Shown one piece after another: positions 1-12,008 of a stretch of DNA of 64,000 nucleotides. Under the pieces are notes generated by a model. It was not told where the DNA came from. It made no database searches and saw only the letters and a list, made by a program, of their open reading frames with translations. The translations under genes were made by a program, and so were the position numbers. Every line of letters starts with the position of its first letter. Position 1 is the stretch's first letter. Origin of the DNA: Adiantum capillus-veneris (Eukaryota > Streptophyta > Polypodiopsida > Polypodiales > Pteridaceae); NCBI GenBank assembly GCA_014529385.2, contig CM043963.1:73511912-73575911 (forward strand), given 5' to 3'.

Positions 1-1
1 A

Positions 2-1911
2 GGATTGAAAAAGTATTGGTTCCCTGTTTCGATGATGCCCAAAAATGGCGAGGACTGGCCGACCATAACCGAGATGGTTGCAAAGAATTACCGACTGCTT
101 GTGTTTACGTCCGACATGACCAAGGAAGCAAGTGAAGGCATTGCCTACAATTGGAGATATGTCAACGAGAATCAATGTGAGTAGCTTCTTTCATTCTACA
201 CAAACAATAGCTCAAATTAGTGAATGTCCTTGGCAAATGGGTAAGTTTAGAGCTCTAATGCCTACGTGACACTAGCAAATGTCCTTGATTTTTACAGATC
301 TCAAATGTTTAGGGCATTTGTGGCACTAGCCGCTTGAGAATTATCACCAACTGCTTGTCTCAGTTGCATGGAAAGCATATTACCAGGAACGGAAAACAGG
401 AACAAGACTGGCAAGGCCATCAAAGACGGGAACGGCTTGCCCATTTTATTGGAACGGTTTAGAAACGGCTTTTTATAGGTAACAGAGTTCCATGGTAACC
501 ATGCTGGAAAGAATTTAGTCTGATTTGCTTGACGAGATTGATGGAGCATCAATGGATTCGGTTTAAATTCCTCAAATCTAGCTTACCTGAAAATTTGGGT
601 GCCCTAGGAAAAGGCTGAAGTTTGTCTTTATGCTTGACTGCATTGTAATGGATGCCTTTCCATGTGCTCAAGCCCTAGAAGGTTAGCTGGTTTCAGGAGC
701 TTAAAAGGCACAACAATGGGCATAGTTACAGGAAGAGTGATTGTGAGAGTGAGGTCAAAGAGGTGCAAGATCTTTCATTCTCTTTTCTTCGGTCATGGAA
801 ATGTACCCACCTGAATGATGAAGGTGTGGCCCTATTTTTCACTTTGATTGTGCTTGGGTTAATCTGGTTTTTCCTGAATTATCTAGGAATATATTTCTTG
901 CATAGAGCCGACATTAACGAGCCATAGATAAATAGTGCTTGTACATGAGCCTCAGATCGATAGAAGTCAGGTGGCACAGAAAAAATAGGATTTGTTTGTT
1001 TAAGGGTCTTCAAACCCTAAAAAAGAGTAGCCCAAAATTTCCAAAATTTGATATGAAGATTTGAAGCTAAGGGGAGACTACTTCCTTCACTACTTTTACA
1101 TGGCAGAGTCGCGGGAAGAAAGACTGCCGAGATAACACTTTTCCGTTTCGACCAACAGTGCCTTGAATAATCTCAGATGATGGGGCTGTTTCTGACATTG
1201 GATGAACTATGAATGACTGCAGTATCGGTCACACATGAAATTCATATGCATCTCAGAGCAAACAATGCATTGCAACATGGCGGCTACATGGAAACTCATA
1301 TGCATCTCACCAAAAACAATGCCTCGCAATATGGCAGGCACTACTGTGCTAGCATCTCCTCTGCTCGTGTGTGCGTGCTTGGAAGCCAGCATGTGCTGTT
1401 TGCATGCACACATACATCTTTGCCTCCACTTAGGGTGTTCTGACATAAACTGGTACATGGAAGTCTTATGCATTATAGCGGCTGTATCCCAACTTGGAAA
1501 TCCATATGCATCTCAAATTGAACAATGCATTGTTATTGCAACATGGCAGGCAATTCTGTTTTGGGCATCTCCTCTGTTTGTGCGGGCGCGTGCAGCCGCG
1601 TTGCATGAACACATGCATTGTTGCCTCCGCTTAGGGTATTCTGACATTAACTGGTAAGATTGCAGATGGGAATGGAGGTATGAAAACAGGGCAATGCCCA
1701 AACAGAGGAGAGTCGGCGGCAATGAATGCAAAGAGCAGGTCGCTGGTGCTGATGAACTTCTTCAGGGACAATCCCGTGCAATTGGAGGCCTGCAAATACA
1801 ACTCGGCGCCATTGCAGGCCATGTTGCCCGTCTGTTATGCAGCCGCTGGCAACCGCTGGCCTAACTTCCTGGCCGTCGACTTCTACAAGGTATTTCTATG
1901 TGTTTTATGCC

Positions 1912-1989
<78 letters not shown>

Positions 1990-2395
1990 ATTTTTAACCT
2001 TGAACTGAAGAGGTTTTACCTAGTTAAATATCGGGCCTAGGCCCAACCGGTTGCCCGTCAATTTCGACCGGCAAGAAGGCGTTGACCAAAAGGTTCACTT
2101 CATGCGGCTTGAACCCAGCACCGCCCCTGGATTAAGCAAGTCATGCTCTAACCACCGTGCCTGTGTGCACTTGTGTAGGTAACATAACCTTTGTCTTGTT
2201 CTTTGAGAAGGCCAGTCCTACTAAAAAGGTGTGGTGACAGCCTAAGCCGGTCAGTGTCACCGATACGATAGCATTTTAGCTGAAATTTAACAATTGCCCT
2301 TCAGGGGGAAATCGGATAAACAATCTACTACGCTTGAGAGAACGAAAATTAAGCTTTATTAACCTCTTCTAGAGGCCGAAGTCGGCCTACGAGAC

Positions 2396-2433
<38 letters not shown>

Positions 2434-2738
2434 TTTGAGAGTTTTACACTATTTTTCTCTATTTTGAGACGGAATTTCTCCTTTTCCCCTTGCTGTCAAC
2501 TGACATTTTTGAAATTGAAAACGACAAGATATTAAGCTGAGACTGAACACTGCTAAGGATCCTCATAAACTATCTTGTGAAAATATTGTGCATTTATACT
2601 TCTGAAATCATTTAAAACATTGCCAATTTACGTATATTTCTTTGTGTGCAGAGGAGCGATGGTGGGGGTACCTTTAATGCTCTAGATACCCTCAATGCAG
2701 GGCTCCTGTGTGGTTGCTCAGACATCAATGTGTGCAAG
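2..2738 (+). CDS. PLC-like phosphodiesterase (PI-PLC X-domain-like) gene, three 3'-side exons
   Basis: Three exons join in frame: 2-176, 1666-1889 and 2652-2738. The introns begin GTGAGT and GTATTT and end TGCAG and TGCAG. The product has the C-terminal hallmarks of plant PI-PLC X-domain-containing proteins (At5g67130 type): KYWFPVSMMP, DWPTITEMV, RLLVFTSD, GIAYNWRY, a CPNRGES segment, PNFLAVDFY and LCGCSD. These are extracellular or GPI-anchored proteins of poorly known substrate. The catalytic His residues of the X domain lie upstream of the window, so activity cannot be judged. Exon phases are consistent (one codon split at 176/1666, phase 0 at 1889 and 2738). A donor-like GTAGGC follows position 2738, but I found no further exon. 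Without splicing the frame runs to a TAA at 2808-2810. The tail normally carrying the GPI signal is therefore missing or truncated. Confidence 0.88.
1228..1662 (+). repeat. Intron-internal diverged direct duplication
   Basis: Within the first visible intron two blocks resemble each other: about 1228-1455 and about 1490-1657. Both contain CATATGCATCTCA, AACAATGCATTG, GCAACATGGC, GGCATCTCCTCTG-like text and end in TTAGGGTRTTCTGACAT. The second copy ends a few bases before the splice acceptor at 1664-1665, so the acceptor flank itself is part of the duplicated block. Confidence 0.7.
1913..1981. repeat. (GT)n-(GA)n compound microsatellite in intron
   Basis: An uninterrupted GT tract passes directly into a GA tract just downstream of exon 2. 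The rest of this intron (1890-2651) holds the SINE-like segment described separately and a second GA tract. Confidence 0.95.
2030..2172 (-). mobile_element. Candidate tRNA-derived SINE in intron
   Basis: Read on the minus strand, 2157-2141 gives GGTGGTTAGAGCATGA, like the D-arm/A-box of a tRNA. About 30 bases later 2116-2106 gives GGGTTCAAGCC, close to the Pol III B-box GGTTCRANYCC. A body of about 70 bp follows toward 2030 and then T/A-rich sequence and the GA/GT tract, as in SINE tails. No target duplication was identified. It could also be a decayed tRNA pseudogene. Confidence 0.4.
2398..2431. repeat. (GA)n microsatellite
   Basis: A GA dinucleotide run of about 30 bp in the second intron. 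Confidence 0.95.
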
Positions 2739-3306
2739 GTAGGCATCATAAAGACAACTTATGCTTCTGATACAGACTTTGCCAGAGTTTTGTCTAGTAT
2801 TAGTGCTTAAAATGCTCGATAATGGAACTTTCTCTATGTTTTCTAACACGAATTCTACGTCTTTTTTGACTAGCTCAACTTACCTTTTGGAGTATGTAAT
2901 ACCAGCTCATCCACTAAGCCTCCTTAAGAATTCTGACTTGAGTGCAACATCCCAAGCAAATCACAATTTAAGTTGCCCATAATATGGCTTAACAATGATT
3001 TATGTTAGCCTAAAGACTTGAGAAACTTTCATTCAAATTATTGTATAGACACTATTATATTATTGACATACAATTTGCTCAGAGCTTTGCAATATGAATG
3101 GAATTTATAAATTATATTTACTTTGTCTTGCATAGCATTACATGAAGTAATCTCAAAGCAAAGATCTTTAACACAATGAAATAATATGAATGTCTCAAAA
3201 AAAGACTCCATTTCAACAAGAAAATGGTGCATTGAAGTGAGTATAGCAATTTTTTCCTTTGCAACAATGGTGTCAAAGCTTGTGAGGGTCATGGTCTATA
3301 CACTTC

Positions 3307-3342
<36 letters not shown>

Positions 3343-3423
3343 ATAGACCTTGGAAAAGATGCTTAATGTAGAGTTGGAGGATAGAAAGGGGAGGCATGAG
3401 TTGCCACCCCCCCCCCCCCCCCC

Positions 3424-3458
<35 letters not shown>

Positions 3459-3872
3459 TCCAAATTTCCACTATTTGGGATTAAAAATAAATAGGGGCCC
3501 CTAACTTGTATAATTGCTATTGAGGAATTTATGAGCTCTCTCTTTTGAGTACGAAATAAAATTCTAATTAATAAGCGAGATGAGACAATGCTCGACAATA
3601 GAAAGTAAAAACATCTTTTAAGTTACTAAACATTGCCCTAATGAATTGGAATTCCTAGCGACTATTTACCATTTTGCAAGATCATATTAACAATTTGGTG
3701 CAAATTGTTAAATGGATGTGAGGTCAAATATGTTGGGTATAAAGGTCAGTGTGGCAAGGACACATAACTAAACTATATCAACTCTATACTACACGCAATT
3801 CTCGTCTTACTGGAAGAATACTTGCATGCATGCTCTCTGCTAATGGAGGGAGACTCTCTCTCTCTCTCTCTT

Positions 3873-3918
<46 letters not shown>

Positions 3919-4161
3919 TCATTCTCATTCATTAGAAATATGGTGGCAAGAATGCGCACAAAAATGGAGAAGATGAAGGAGAAGCTCAAGTTGCTCACCA
4001 ATGAGACTATATAATGAGCATTCTGCCTCGTAATGCATACATAAATTAGGCATTGGACAATGTGTTAATAGAGTGATATCAAAGTAATCTTCATCGACCA
4101 AGCTTCTAATCGATCTCCTTAGGAGTAGCAATAGGGCTTGGAGTCCTTAAGGCCAAACAAT
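2739..4161. other. Intergenic stretch with microsatellites, no gene seen
   Basis: No frame here has recognisable protein similarity. It holds a (GT)n tract (about 3309-3341), a poly-C run (about 3407-3424) directly followed by (CA)n (about 3427-3454), and a (CT)n-(CA)n compound tract (about 3852-3917). The short ORFs over these tracts encode only Cys-Val, Thr-His or Ser-Leu runs. Confidence 0.8.
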
Positions 4162-4166
4162 TGTAG

Positions 4167-4543
4167 TGTAATGCCTATAGCTCCGCAATGGAGCAATAAG
4201 CACTACGGGAATGGATACCCTCACACTTCCTTACATTATATGAACAACAAAGTATATGAAGACAGAATAGAAGACAATACATAGGAACTGAACACCGTCT
4301 TCTTCATTGATATGTATTAACACATAATTACATGAGAATGATATATTGATTGCATGAGAGATATGCACAAAGATTGGTATGCCCCCCCAAATACACCCGT
4401 TGCTCCAGCGCAAATCGGGAACGGTGCAAAACCCGGTTCTGTCCCATGATATCCCATGAAGAACTGTCCCAAAGCCGCATGAACTCCTAGTCCGCAATGT
4501 TTGGACATCCGCAGGACCGCAATGTGCGGCTTATGCCGTAACA
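4167..4543 (-). repeat. 3' LTR of element A
   Basis: 377 bp, TG...CA termini, about 90% similar by eye to 36826-37207. The bases just inside it (4544-4560) are not clearly purine-rich on the minus strand, so a polypurine tract is not evident. Confidence 0.88.
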
Positions 4544-6030
4544 CCTGGTACACACGGTGGATTGCACGAATCCACAGCTTTAGCCTCTCCGTCGAAGGCT
4601 CCGGTCGTTGCTCCTCTTCACGCTCTTGGTGACGAGGAAATGTTGATGTAGACAAATCCCCAAAAATCTTGCCGATGGGCCTTGTAAACCTCCGTCAGCA
4701 ACTGTGGATCTATCTCAGGCTGCTCTGGCCAAGGATCCCTTGGAATGAATTGCGTTGGCAAGGAAACAGATGGAGGGGCCTGTGGTAAAGGGGCAAGAGG
4801 AGTATGAATAGGGTAATACCGAGCCAAATATCTATTTAGAGCAGGCCAAAAAGGTGGACATGGCGGGAGACTGAGTGAAAAAGAATGAGCCAGTGTCTCC
4901 ACCCAAAAACAGACTCTGCGCTGCTCCCTACGAAGACGGCGAATCACTCGCTCTGTCATTAGTTGGCAGCTCAGGCTAGCTCACCACGAGTTGTTGGGCT
5001 GGTTGCTGTGTTACCTCCTCATTGGATAGCCTTGACCTCCAGCTCTGCATTTGACCCTTCAAAAAAGTGTGCAGGTCCTCCTGCATTCCACTGCTAGGAC
5101 ATCAAGATCATTCATATTGATCATCCCATCACTAGGATGTGATGCTAAATAATTTTCCAGGCTATTCTGCGTTCGCAATCAAAGAAGTTCTTCTTGGTAT
5201 TCGTTGGGGTACTGCATCCCATCCGCCCCACCACTCATTGACATTCTGCTAGCAATCGGTCTCTGACGATCGCTGCCCAAGCCACTGGCCCAAAGTTGGC
5301 TGAATGCAATACATTACGCGCTTTAGCAGAAATGGTGTAGGTTTTGGCTTGCAACCAAATTTGCTTCCAAGAACTAGCGATACACATCTCTTATCGCTGC
5401 ATCAGTGAGCCCTGACAACTTGTATTCGCCCTTCACTTTCAATCCGAACTTCAGCTCTGCCTCTGCAGCAGGAATAACGTGTGAAGAGCACACAACACCA
5501 TCGCTAGGCAGACAACAACACCTTGAAATTCTTTTAGCTGTTAACTGAATCTGTAGATTGTTGACATGCACCATATCACCCAGAGCTAACTACTCGATCA
5601 AAGCCGTAGCCTGTGGGTGGACAAGGATACTCTACCAATCGAGGTTGGCAAAGACATGCAGCCACAAATCCTGCAACCATGTGTCCATCTGTCTGAGAGC
5701 CAGCTGCTGCACATGAGTAAATGGAATGCACTGTAGCAAAGATGCCGTCATGGTGGCAAAGGCACATAGGAGAAAAGAAGAATCAGAAGTGCAGCCTTGC
5801 GAAAGCCCTGCAAATAGCGCGAACAAAGTATAAGGTATCTACTGCATGCACGAAACCACTCACAAAAAGTTCTCAAAAGAGAGCGTGCCACGGTGTCACA
5901 ACCATCATAGCCCTTTTCCCGCTTTTTGCGATTGCATATTAAAGAATCCACAATCATGATTAAGGTGGCTTCCGGCTCTTGTACCACAGCAAAGGGGCAC
6001 TTAATCGAGGTAGGTGAAAAATAATGGTGC
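4544..6030 (-). other. Post-integrase region of element A with short broken frames
   Basis: About 1.5 kb lies between the integrase C-terminus and the 3' LTR. On the minus strand it has several short open frames, the longest at 4959-4618 (113 codons, Pro-rich in the middle), 5574-5374 and 5987-5748. I recognise no domain. The position suggests a remnant of the extra 3' ORF or 3' UTR often found in Tat-lineage elements, but this is inference. Confidence 0.45.
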
Positions 6031-6032
6031 TG

Positions 6033-7283
6033 TCAGAACCCATTCACCGGAACAAAAATCACCTCCGCCCGTAAATCAGCCAAATAAAAGGAGGTAGGCC
6101 CACATGACTTAAAAATCCACAACAGCCCAGACCACCGTAATTTTAGCTTCCCGAGCATCTTCCCAAGGCGGGAATTAAATACAAGAACCAACTGGCCCCG
6201 CAAAAATTGTCGTGCTTTAGGACGATTCAACCATTTCTTCCGCCGGGATTTTAGATCTTGCAACACCGCAAAACTATGCAATCATTCTTCATCTAATTCC
6301 TACAAAACATCCAAACGACAAACAACGGAATCTTCCGAAAGAAGCCTATCCGCAATCAGCATCCGCAAGCTCGGAACCACATGCTCCACTGGGGTAATTG
6401 CCTCCATTCCAAATGCCAATTTGAAAGGAGTTAGTCATGTTGTCACTTTATATGCTGTACAATAGGCCCATAATGTGGAAGGAAGTTTGACATCCCAATC
6501 CGTTCTATGCAAATTAACTAGCTTTGTCAAGATACGAACCAATTGCTTATTAGTTGATTCTGCATGCCTATTCGCCTGAGGGTAATATGGAGAAGATTTC
6601 CTGTGTAACACAAAATAAAATTGTAACATTCTCTCCATCACCTTATTCAAGAAATTGCTACCCCGATCACTAACCAACTCAATAGGATAGCCATATCTGG
6701 AAAAAATATCCTTATATAAGCACCCAGCAACAGAAACCGCTGTATTATCTTTCAAAGTCCATGCTTCCACCCATTTAGTCGCATAATCCGTGGCCATCAA
6801 AATATACCTATTACCAGTGTTAGCTACGATTGGCTTAAAAGACCCAATAAAATCCAATCCCCATTTCTAAAAAGGCTCCAAGGGTAATACTGGCTGTAAA
6901 GGCATTCTGGACATTTTAGTAGGTTGCCCCAACCACTGACACACATCACAATGTTGTACAAAATCCCTCACATCTTGAAACAATGTTGGACACCATAATC
7001 CAAATTGTAGCACTTTCCGTGCCGTAATCAAAGCTGCGAAGTTACCCCCTGCAATGCCTGTATGAACCTCCTCCAGAACAAATCCTTGTTCCTGTGGTAG
7101 AACACATCTTAGGAGGACATCCGCTATTGTGCGATAATACAACTTCCCCATGACAATCTCAAAATTTCGGCTTCGAATAGCCATCCGGCGACATTGATGT
7201 TTGGACAAGAATGAAGGCATTTCTCCATTATCGAGAAAATGGAACATCTCCTCATACCAGGTCCAGGGAATGCTAGGAATCAT
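6033..7283 (-). pseudogene. Integrase of element A (broken)
   Basis: Minus strand, three collinear pieces. Zinc-binding module (7283-6867): EEVH...CDVCQ, with the second His of the HHCC set apparently Asn (GGNF). Catalytic core (6857-6435): DFIGSF, VSDRGSNF and HAESTNKQ supply the D, D and E. C-terminal module (6281-6033): GQLVLVFNSRLGK...LKLRWSG. A TAG at about 6860 replaces the Gln expected before KWGLDFIG, and frameshifts separate the core from the C-terminal part. The enzyme would insert element cDNA into chromosomes, but this copy cannot make an intact protein. Confidence 0.85.
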
Positions 7284-8970
7284 CTGGGATGATTGCGTAA
7301 CTGGAAAGAGAGAGGCGCATTCGGAAATTCATCAGCAACGTTCGTTGATGGCTCGCCAGAATCTACCCGGGACATGTAATCAACAACCGCATGTTGGGCT
7401 CCAAGACGATGTATTACCTCAAAAATCAAATTCTTGTAACAAGAGCACCCATCTGGCTAATCTTCCTGTCAAATTTTGTTGGCGCACCAGGTATAAAAGA
7501 GCCGAATGATCCACATGAAAGAAAAACCGTCGGCCCAACAGATAATGACGGAACTTCTTCACCGAGTAAATCATCCATAAACATTCTCTTTCAATTACTG
7601 AATATTATTTTTCTACGGATGATAATCATCTGCTGGCATAATAGACAGGTCAAAATCATCCTTGAGTTTGTTCCTGCATCAACACACTCAAATTCCTCCC
7701 ATGCCAACGAGCTTGGCCCATAAATACTGCACACTGCTTTGAATTCATCGGTGGAGGTGCTTCCATAATTGTTGCTATTTTATTCGGATCCACTGAAATG
7801 TCGTCCTCAGAAATTACATGACCCAATAATCTCCCACTTCGCACTGTGAATGCACATTTTAGAGGATTTAAACTAAATTTCACCTCTCTACATTTCATAA
7901 AACATAGCCGCAATTGCTTCAAATGCTCTAATTGCGCTCCAAAGACACTGAGATAATCCAGAAAGATTCACATAAAATCTGTCAAGTAGGGACCAAAAAT
8001 TTGAAACATATCCCTTTGAAAAGTTGAGGGCGCATTCCGTAATCCAAACCACATTATTGTGTGCGAAAACGCCCCATACTATAATGAAAGCTGTTTTAGC
8101 CCGATCACCTTCAGCCATCCGAATTTGGTTATATCCACTAAACGCATCCAGAAAAGAATACATCTCATGCCCTGTCACATCATTCAAAATAGAATCCAAA
8201 AATGGAAGTGGAAAAGGGCCTGGAATAGTAGCTGCATTCACCTTCCTATAATCCACACAAATTCGAATTTACTTGTTTTTCTTTGGTACCACCACAATAG
8301 GAGAAAGACATTCTGGATTGTCAATAGGGATAATAAAACCCACCTGCAATAGGCGATCAATTTCCACCTTAACTTGCTTCGCCACATTCGGATTCATCCT
8401 ATATGAATACTGCTTCAACGGCACTACATCCAGTTTTAAATGCATTGTATGCTGATAAAACTTTGGATCCAATCCTTTCATATCCGCATACTCCCATGCA
8501 AAAACATCTTTGAATTCGGTCAACAGATTAATCAAGTCTCCTCGAAAAATTGCCTCAAGCTGCTTACTAATATGAATTGGCCGAGACTCCTCTTGAGCTC
8601 CTAGAAAGACCACCATCTCCAGTTCATCCTCCTTTACCCTTGTTACTTTACGCATCTGTGCTTCAAACTCACGTTCTTGCCTAATAATCTCCTCCAATGG
8701 TTTGGGAATAGGCAAGACTTTTTCTTGCCCCCCTGGCTCTGCTATTCCTTGATCCCCTAATGACTTCCCCTCCAAAATCGTAGAAATATCTGCAAGATAG
8801 AAAGAAATTAAATCTGGGTTAGCCTTCAAGAATTGCTCCTCTTCATCCTCTTCTAATCCTTCCACCATATTCACTACCTTCGCTATCACACGCCATGCTG
8901 CATGAACTGGTTGTCTGCATGTTCCCAACATCACCCGAACTTTCCTACGACCCTTTTTAACTGTCAACAT
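7284..8970 (-). pseudogene. Reverse transcriptase and RNase H of element A (broken)
   Basis: 8970-8269 carries an acidic linker and the RT N-terminus (LSPIVVVPKKNK). 8256-7888 has MDYRKVNAATIPGPFPLP and YSFLDAFSGYNQI. 7922-7656 has the thumb (SLNPLKCAF, LLGHVIS). The catalytic box, read across a frameshift, is FLDY where FLDD is expected, so the second Asp is lost. RNase H traces lie at about 7620-7290 (VKKFRHYLLG, HVDHSALLYL), with a frameshift in a run of T near 7455. RT function is abolished. Confidence 0.85.
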
Positions 8971-8979
8971 ATTTGCCTC

Positions 8980-9354
8980 CTAATTTTGCTTTACCCTGGC
9001 TTGATGTAACCATGGTCTCCCCAAAATAATATGATAATCCTGAGTGTGATCCTCAATATTTAACACTACTAAGAAAACAACAAAAGACAAACCAGCCACA
9101 TCCAGCACAATGCCTCGGAGCAATCCTACTGGCTGTACTCTTCTCTGATCCACCATGCGAACTACAAAGGGTGCAGGTTCCCAATCACTAAGACCAAAGC
9201 GCTCACAAGCCGCTTGAGTAATAATATTCACTCCCACACCTCCATTTAATAGGACTTTGTTGATATATGTGCAATGATATCTTACTGAAAGCTCCGGAAT
9301 GTGTATATCCATAATCCTAGTTATCGGGCAACGAGACTGAATCATCCCGTTCAC
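8980..9354 (-). pseudogene. Retropepsin-type protease of element A
   Basis: A 124-codon frame shows the aspartic-protease layout of gypsy elements. KVLLNGGVGVNIIT stands where the family has [LV]LD[GS]GA, followed by the C-terminal IILGRPWLH motif. The catalytic Asp is Asn here (GAT to AAT), so it would not cleave the polyprotein. It sits between gag and RT in the usual order. Confidence 0.8.
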
Positions 9355-9472
9355 CCTCAGCTACCGCAATATCAACTTCCATCTCATTCATTGCTTTGAA
9401 CTTTTGACTCAGCAAAGCGTTATGAAAATTCGGAACCAATTTCAATAATGATCCCGATCGTACTTGTAATGG

Positions 9473-10949
9473 TTATTCTAAAACCTCCTTCCAAACAGAA
9501 TCCCAATTATCCTCTTTTATGGTATTTGCCTTGTTTCGGACTTTCCCCTCTTTCTTTTCCGAAGAGGGCACCAATGGTCCTGATGATTGCAATGGTGGTA
9601 TTGAATGTAGCATCCAAGTTACAGTATTTTTACGTACATCCTCTTGAGTTGCCCAATCTGGGAGCTTAACATCGGCTGCTGGTACCACATTTTTGCAAGA
9701 ATGGGTAACTAGCAAAACCACTGGGTCAGATTCATCCAACCCCTCAATCTGAACCATATCCACACTCGGTTGCTTTCCAGAAGCACGTTCCTGTTTCTTT
9801 CGATCATATTCCATAGCTTCTGAACACTCTGACTGCCAATGCCCATATCCCAAACAAAAAAGGCAGGTCTTGGGTTGATTAGGATCTCAGCCATCTCTTC
9901 CACAACCGCGACCCCCTCCTTGACCCTGTCCACTGGCTGGTCCTTGAAAAGGCGCCTCTGATGCATGAGCGTGGGCCAATGCCACCGCAGGCTCTTGTCC
10001 ATGTCCTAACTATTGTGACTGCCATATAGAAGAATCCCGACTCCTACGGCCACGGCCATTGTAACATCTCATCATTGTCACTTATGGGTGTTGGCTGTGC
10101 AAATCGCACACCATTTCTGATTCATTACACACTCTTGAGCGGCATGCCTCGGATTCCGGCACTGAGTACACCACAGCTCCTTCAGACTTTTAACCACCGT
10201 AGAAGATTTCACCGATCCAGATGGAACACCTTTCCCTTGACACTGGGATTTTTTTCGAGGTGCTTCCTCCGATTCTTTCACTGAACCACTGCTGCCTAAA
10301 TCTGAGGATTATGAGTATGCACTCTCTGACTCCAAACTATCACTGCCACTTACCTGAGATTTACAATGAGATTTACGATGAGATTTCTTGAGATCCTTTT
10401 TCTTTGATTTCCTTGGTGATTCCGTATCCTCTAAAGCCTCTCTTGCTACAACAGCCCTTGCAATAACATTATCTAGTGGAGTGGTTACCTTATCCACTAT
10501 TTCCATAGCAGTTCTGAGATTCTTATTGAGTCCTTGCAAAAAAAATCATTCAACACCTCGGTTGCTGGCCGTTGTGCCTGAGGTACCCATTACAAAAGCA
10601 TCCGAAACTTCGCAGCATAATCCTCCACTGGCAACGACTTTTGACACAACGTTCAGAGCTTTTCCAAATATTGAGGGGCCGTCTTTTCCATTCTGAATTG
10701 ACACAAGAAAGCTCTGGACCCTTCGACATACATTTGAAAGTGATCATCAGGATACTCTGACATCCATTTTGCATCTTTCCTTGAAAGTGTAGATTCAAAC
10801 ACCGATTGTTGATGGAGAGGAACTACTGCGCCAAGATGATTCAATCCATACACTTTATTAAATTGTCACAAATGTGCATCAGGGTCTTCCTTTGAAAGAC
10901 CTCAAAAGCGACTATACTTAATCTGACCACCCGCCACTGGCTGCGCCAT
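9473..10949 (-). pseudogene. Gag of element A (broken)
   Basis: The minus-strand frame starts with ATG at 10949 (MAQPVAGGQIKYSRF) and is interrupted by TGA codons at about 10904 and 10868. It continues through 10853-10550 (SEYPDDHF, FLCQFRMEKTAPQYLEKL, a Retrotrans_gag-like helical region) and 10539-10309. Nucleic-acid-binding knuckles follow: CTQCRNPRHAAQEC (CX2CX4HX4C) near 10190 and CLFCLGYGHWQSEC near 9850. The element B insertion at 11015 separates this start from the upstream leader now found at 36505-36825. Confidence 0.78.
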
Positions 10950-11009
10950 AGCACTACCCTTGCCCAACTGTACCCCCTCCTGGAAAGAGCTGCCAAACAA
11001 TAGGAGCCG

Positions 11010-11014
11010 GGGAC
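11010..11014. repeat. Left target-site duplication of element B (GGGAC)
   Basis: Five bases GGGAC abut the LTR. GGGAT is at 36500-36504 on the other side, one transition different. Rejoining the two flanks gives a continuous Pro/Ser-rich minus-strand frame leading into element A gag. Confidence 0.7.
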
Positions 11015-11949
11015 TGTTGGACGGATACGCAGCGACGGACGTTAGCACAGCGAGAACTCACCTAACATGTAATGTTAGCTAAGGACGAATCTCGACCCGC
11101 AAGCGCGTGGAAGCAAGCATAAGGTGTCAACCTACACTCGACCGACTTCTAACTAATTCCTACAGAGGTCTCTACCAATTGTCTAAGTCACAGCCTTCAA
11201 GAGTGCATAAGAGGAAACTTCCAACAACGCTTTCTAGAGCCGAACACCCATCAAACAATCTCGAAACACCATAGAACTTGAAGGAGACCCTACTAATACC
11301 ACTAGGTTGCTCTCCCTAAGGTCTATGAACCAAAATCCCGACCCAAAACACCTAGTGCAAAAACACGTAGGATGTCTGGCCGAAATCTGCAAGTCTTCTT
11401 TTTCGAAATCTAAAGTGCCTAACGTGTAGTTCTACTTAATGTGAACGTGTGGATATGCTACAATGCAAAATCGGACAACGTATGCTCACCCAAACACCCG
11501 ATGAAGCTCGTAGAAGGAGCTCGCAAAACCGGACCGTACGAGCGCAATGTAGGTATCGGCGTGTAGCTCTCGTTGGGGGCAACACGCTGCACTTCTTTGC
11601 ACTCGATTTCCGACCACCGGGGCACACGTAGCGTCAAGATGAAGCTCACACTCTCTCTCTTGTACACAGTACGCCTCACAGACTTCAAAACTTGTTTTTC
11701 AAAATGACAAAAGGTTTTTCATTAAGGTCAAAAAGTGGTAGATATACCTTACAATTTCTCAAACCCTAAAGTTCCAAAACTCAACCATCTATTCAATCTA
11801 ACTATCAAAATTGGGATACAATCTGGAAACTTCTGTAAGTCCCAATAATTACAAGGTGAATAATCAGGTTTTCCTCAAGGAATGAATAATTACAAAAAGA
11901 ATAATCTTCCGAATAGTTAGATGCCGTGGACTGTGTCCTGCTTCTAGCA
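11015..11949 (-). repeat. 3' LTR of element B
   Basis: 935 bp. On the minus strand it starts TGCTAGAAGCAGG and ends CGTCCAACA. Bases 11254-11949 match 35804-36499 at about 95%. The remaining 239 bp (11015-11253) are absent from the other LTR. It contains the half-site CGTAGGATGTCT at 11366-11377, matching the arms of the palindromes at 15.6-16.5 kb. Confidence 0.85.
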
Positions 11950-11963
11950 TCCCCCCCCTCCTT
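11950..11963 (-). other. Polypurine tract of element B
   Basis: On the minus strand the LTR is immediately preceded by AAGGAGGGGGGGGA-like sequence, the expected plus-strand primer site of an LTR retrotransposon. It fixes the orientation and the inner LTR boundary. Confidence 0.8.
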
Positions 11964-12008
11964 GCTCATGCCGTCCCCGACATGGCCTTGATCTGCTGCT
12001 TCAACGTA

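Noticed and set aside
1235-1657. 140-codon plus-strand frame in the first intron
   Set aside because: It covers the duplicated intron block; flanking exons splice correctly around it.
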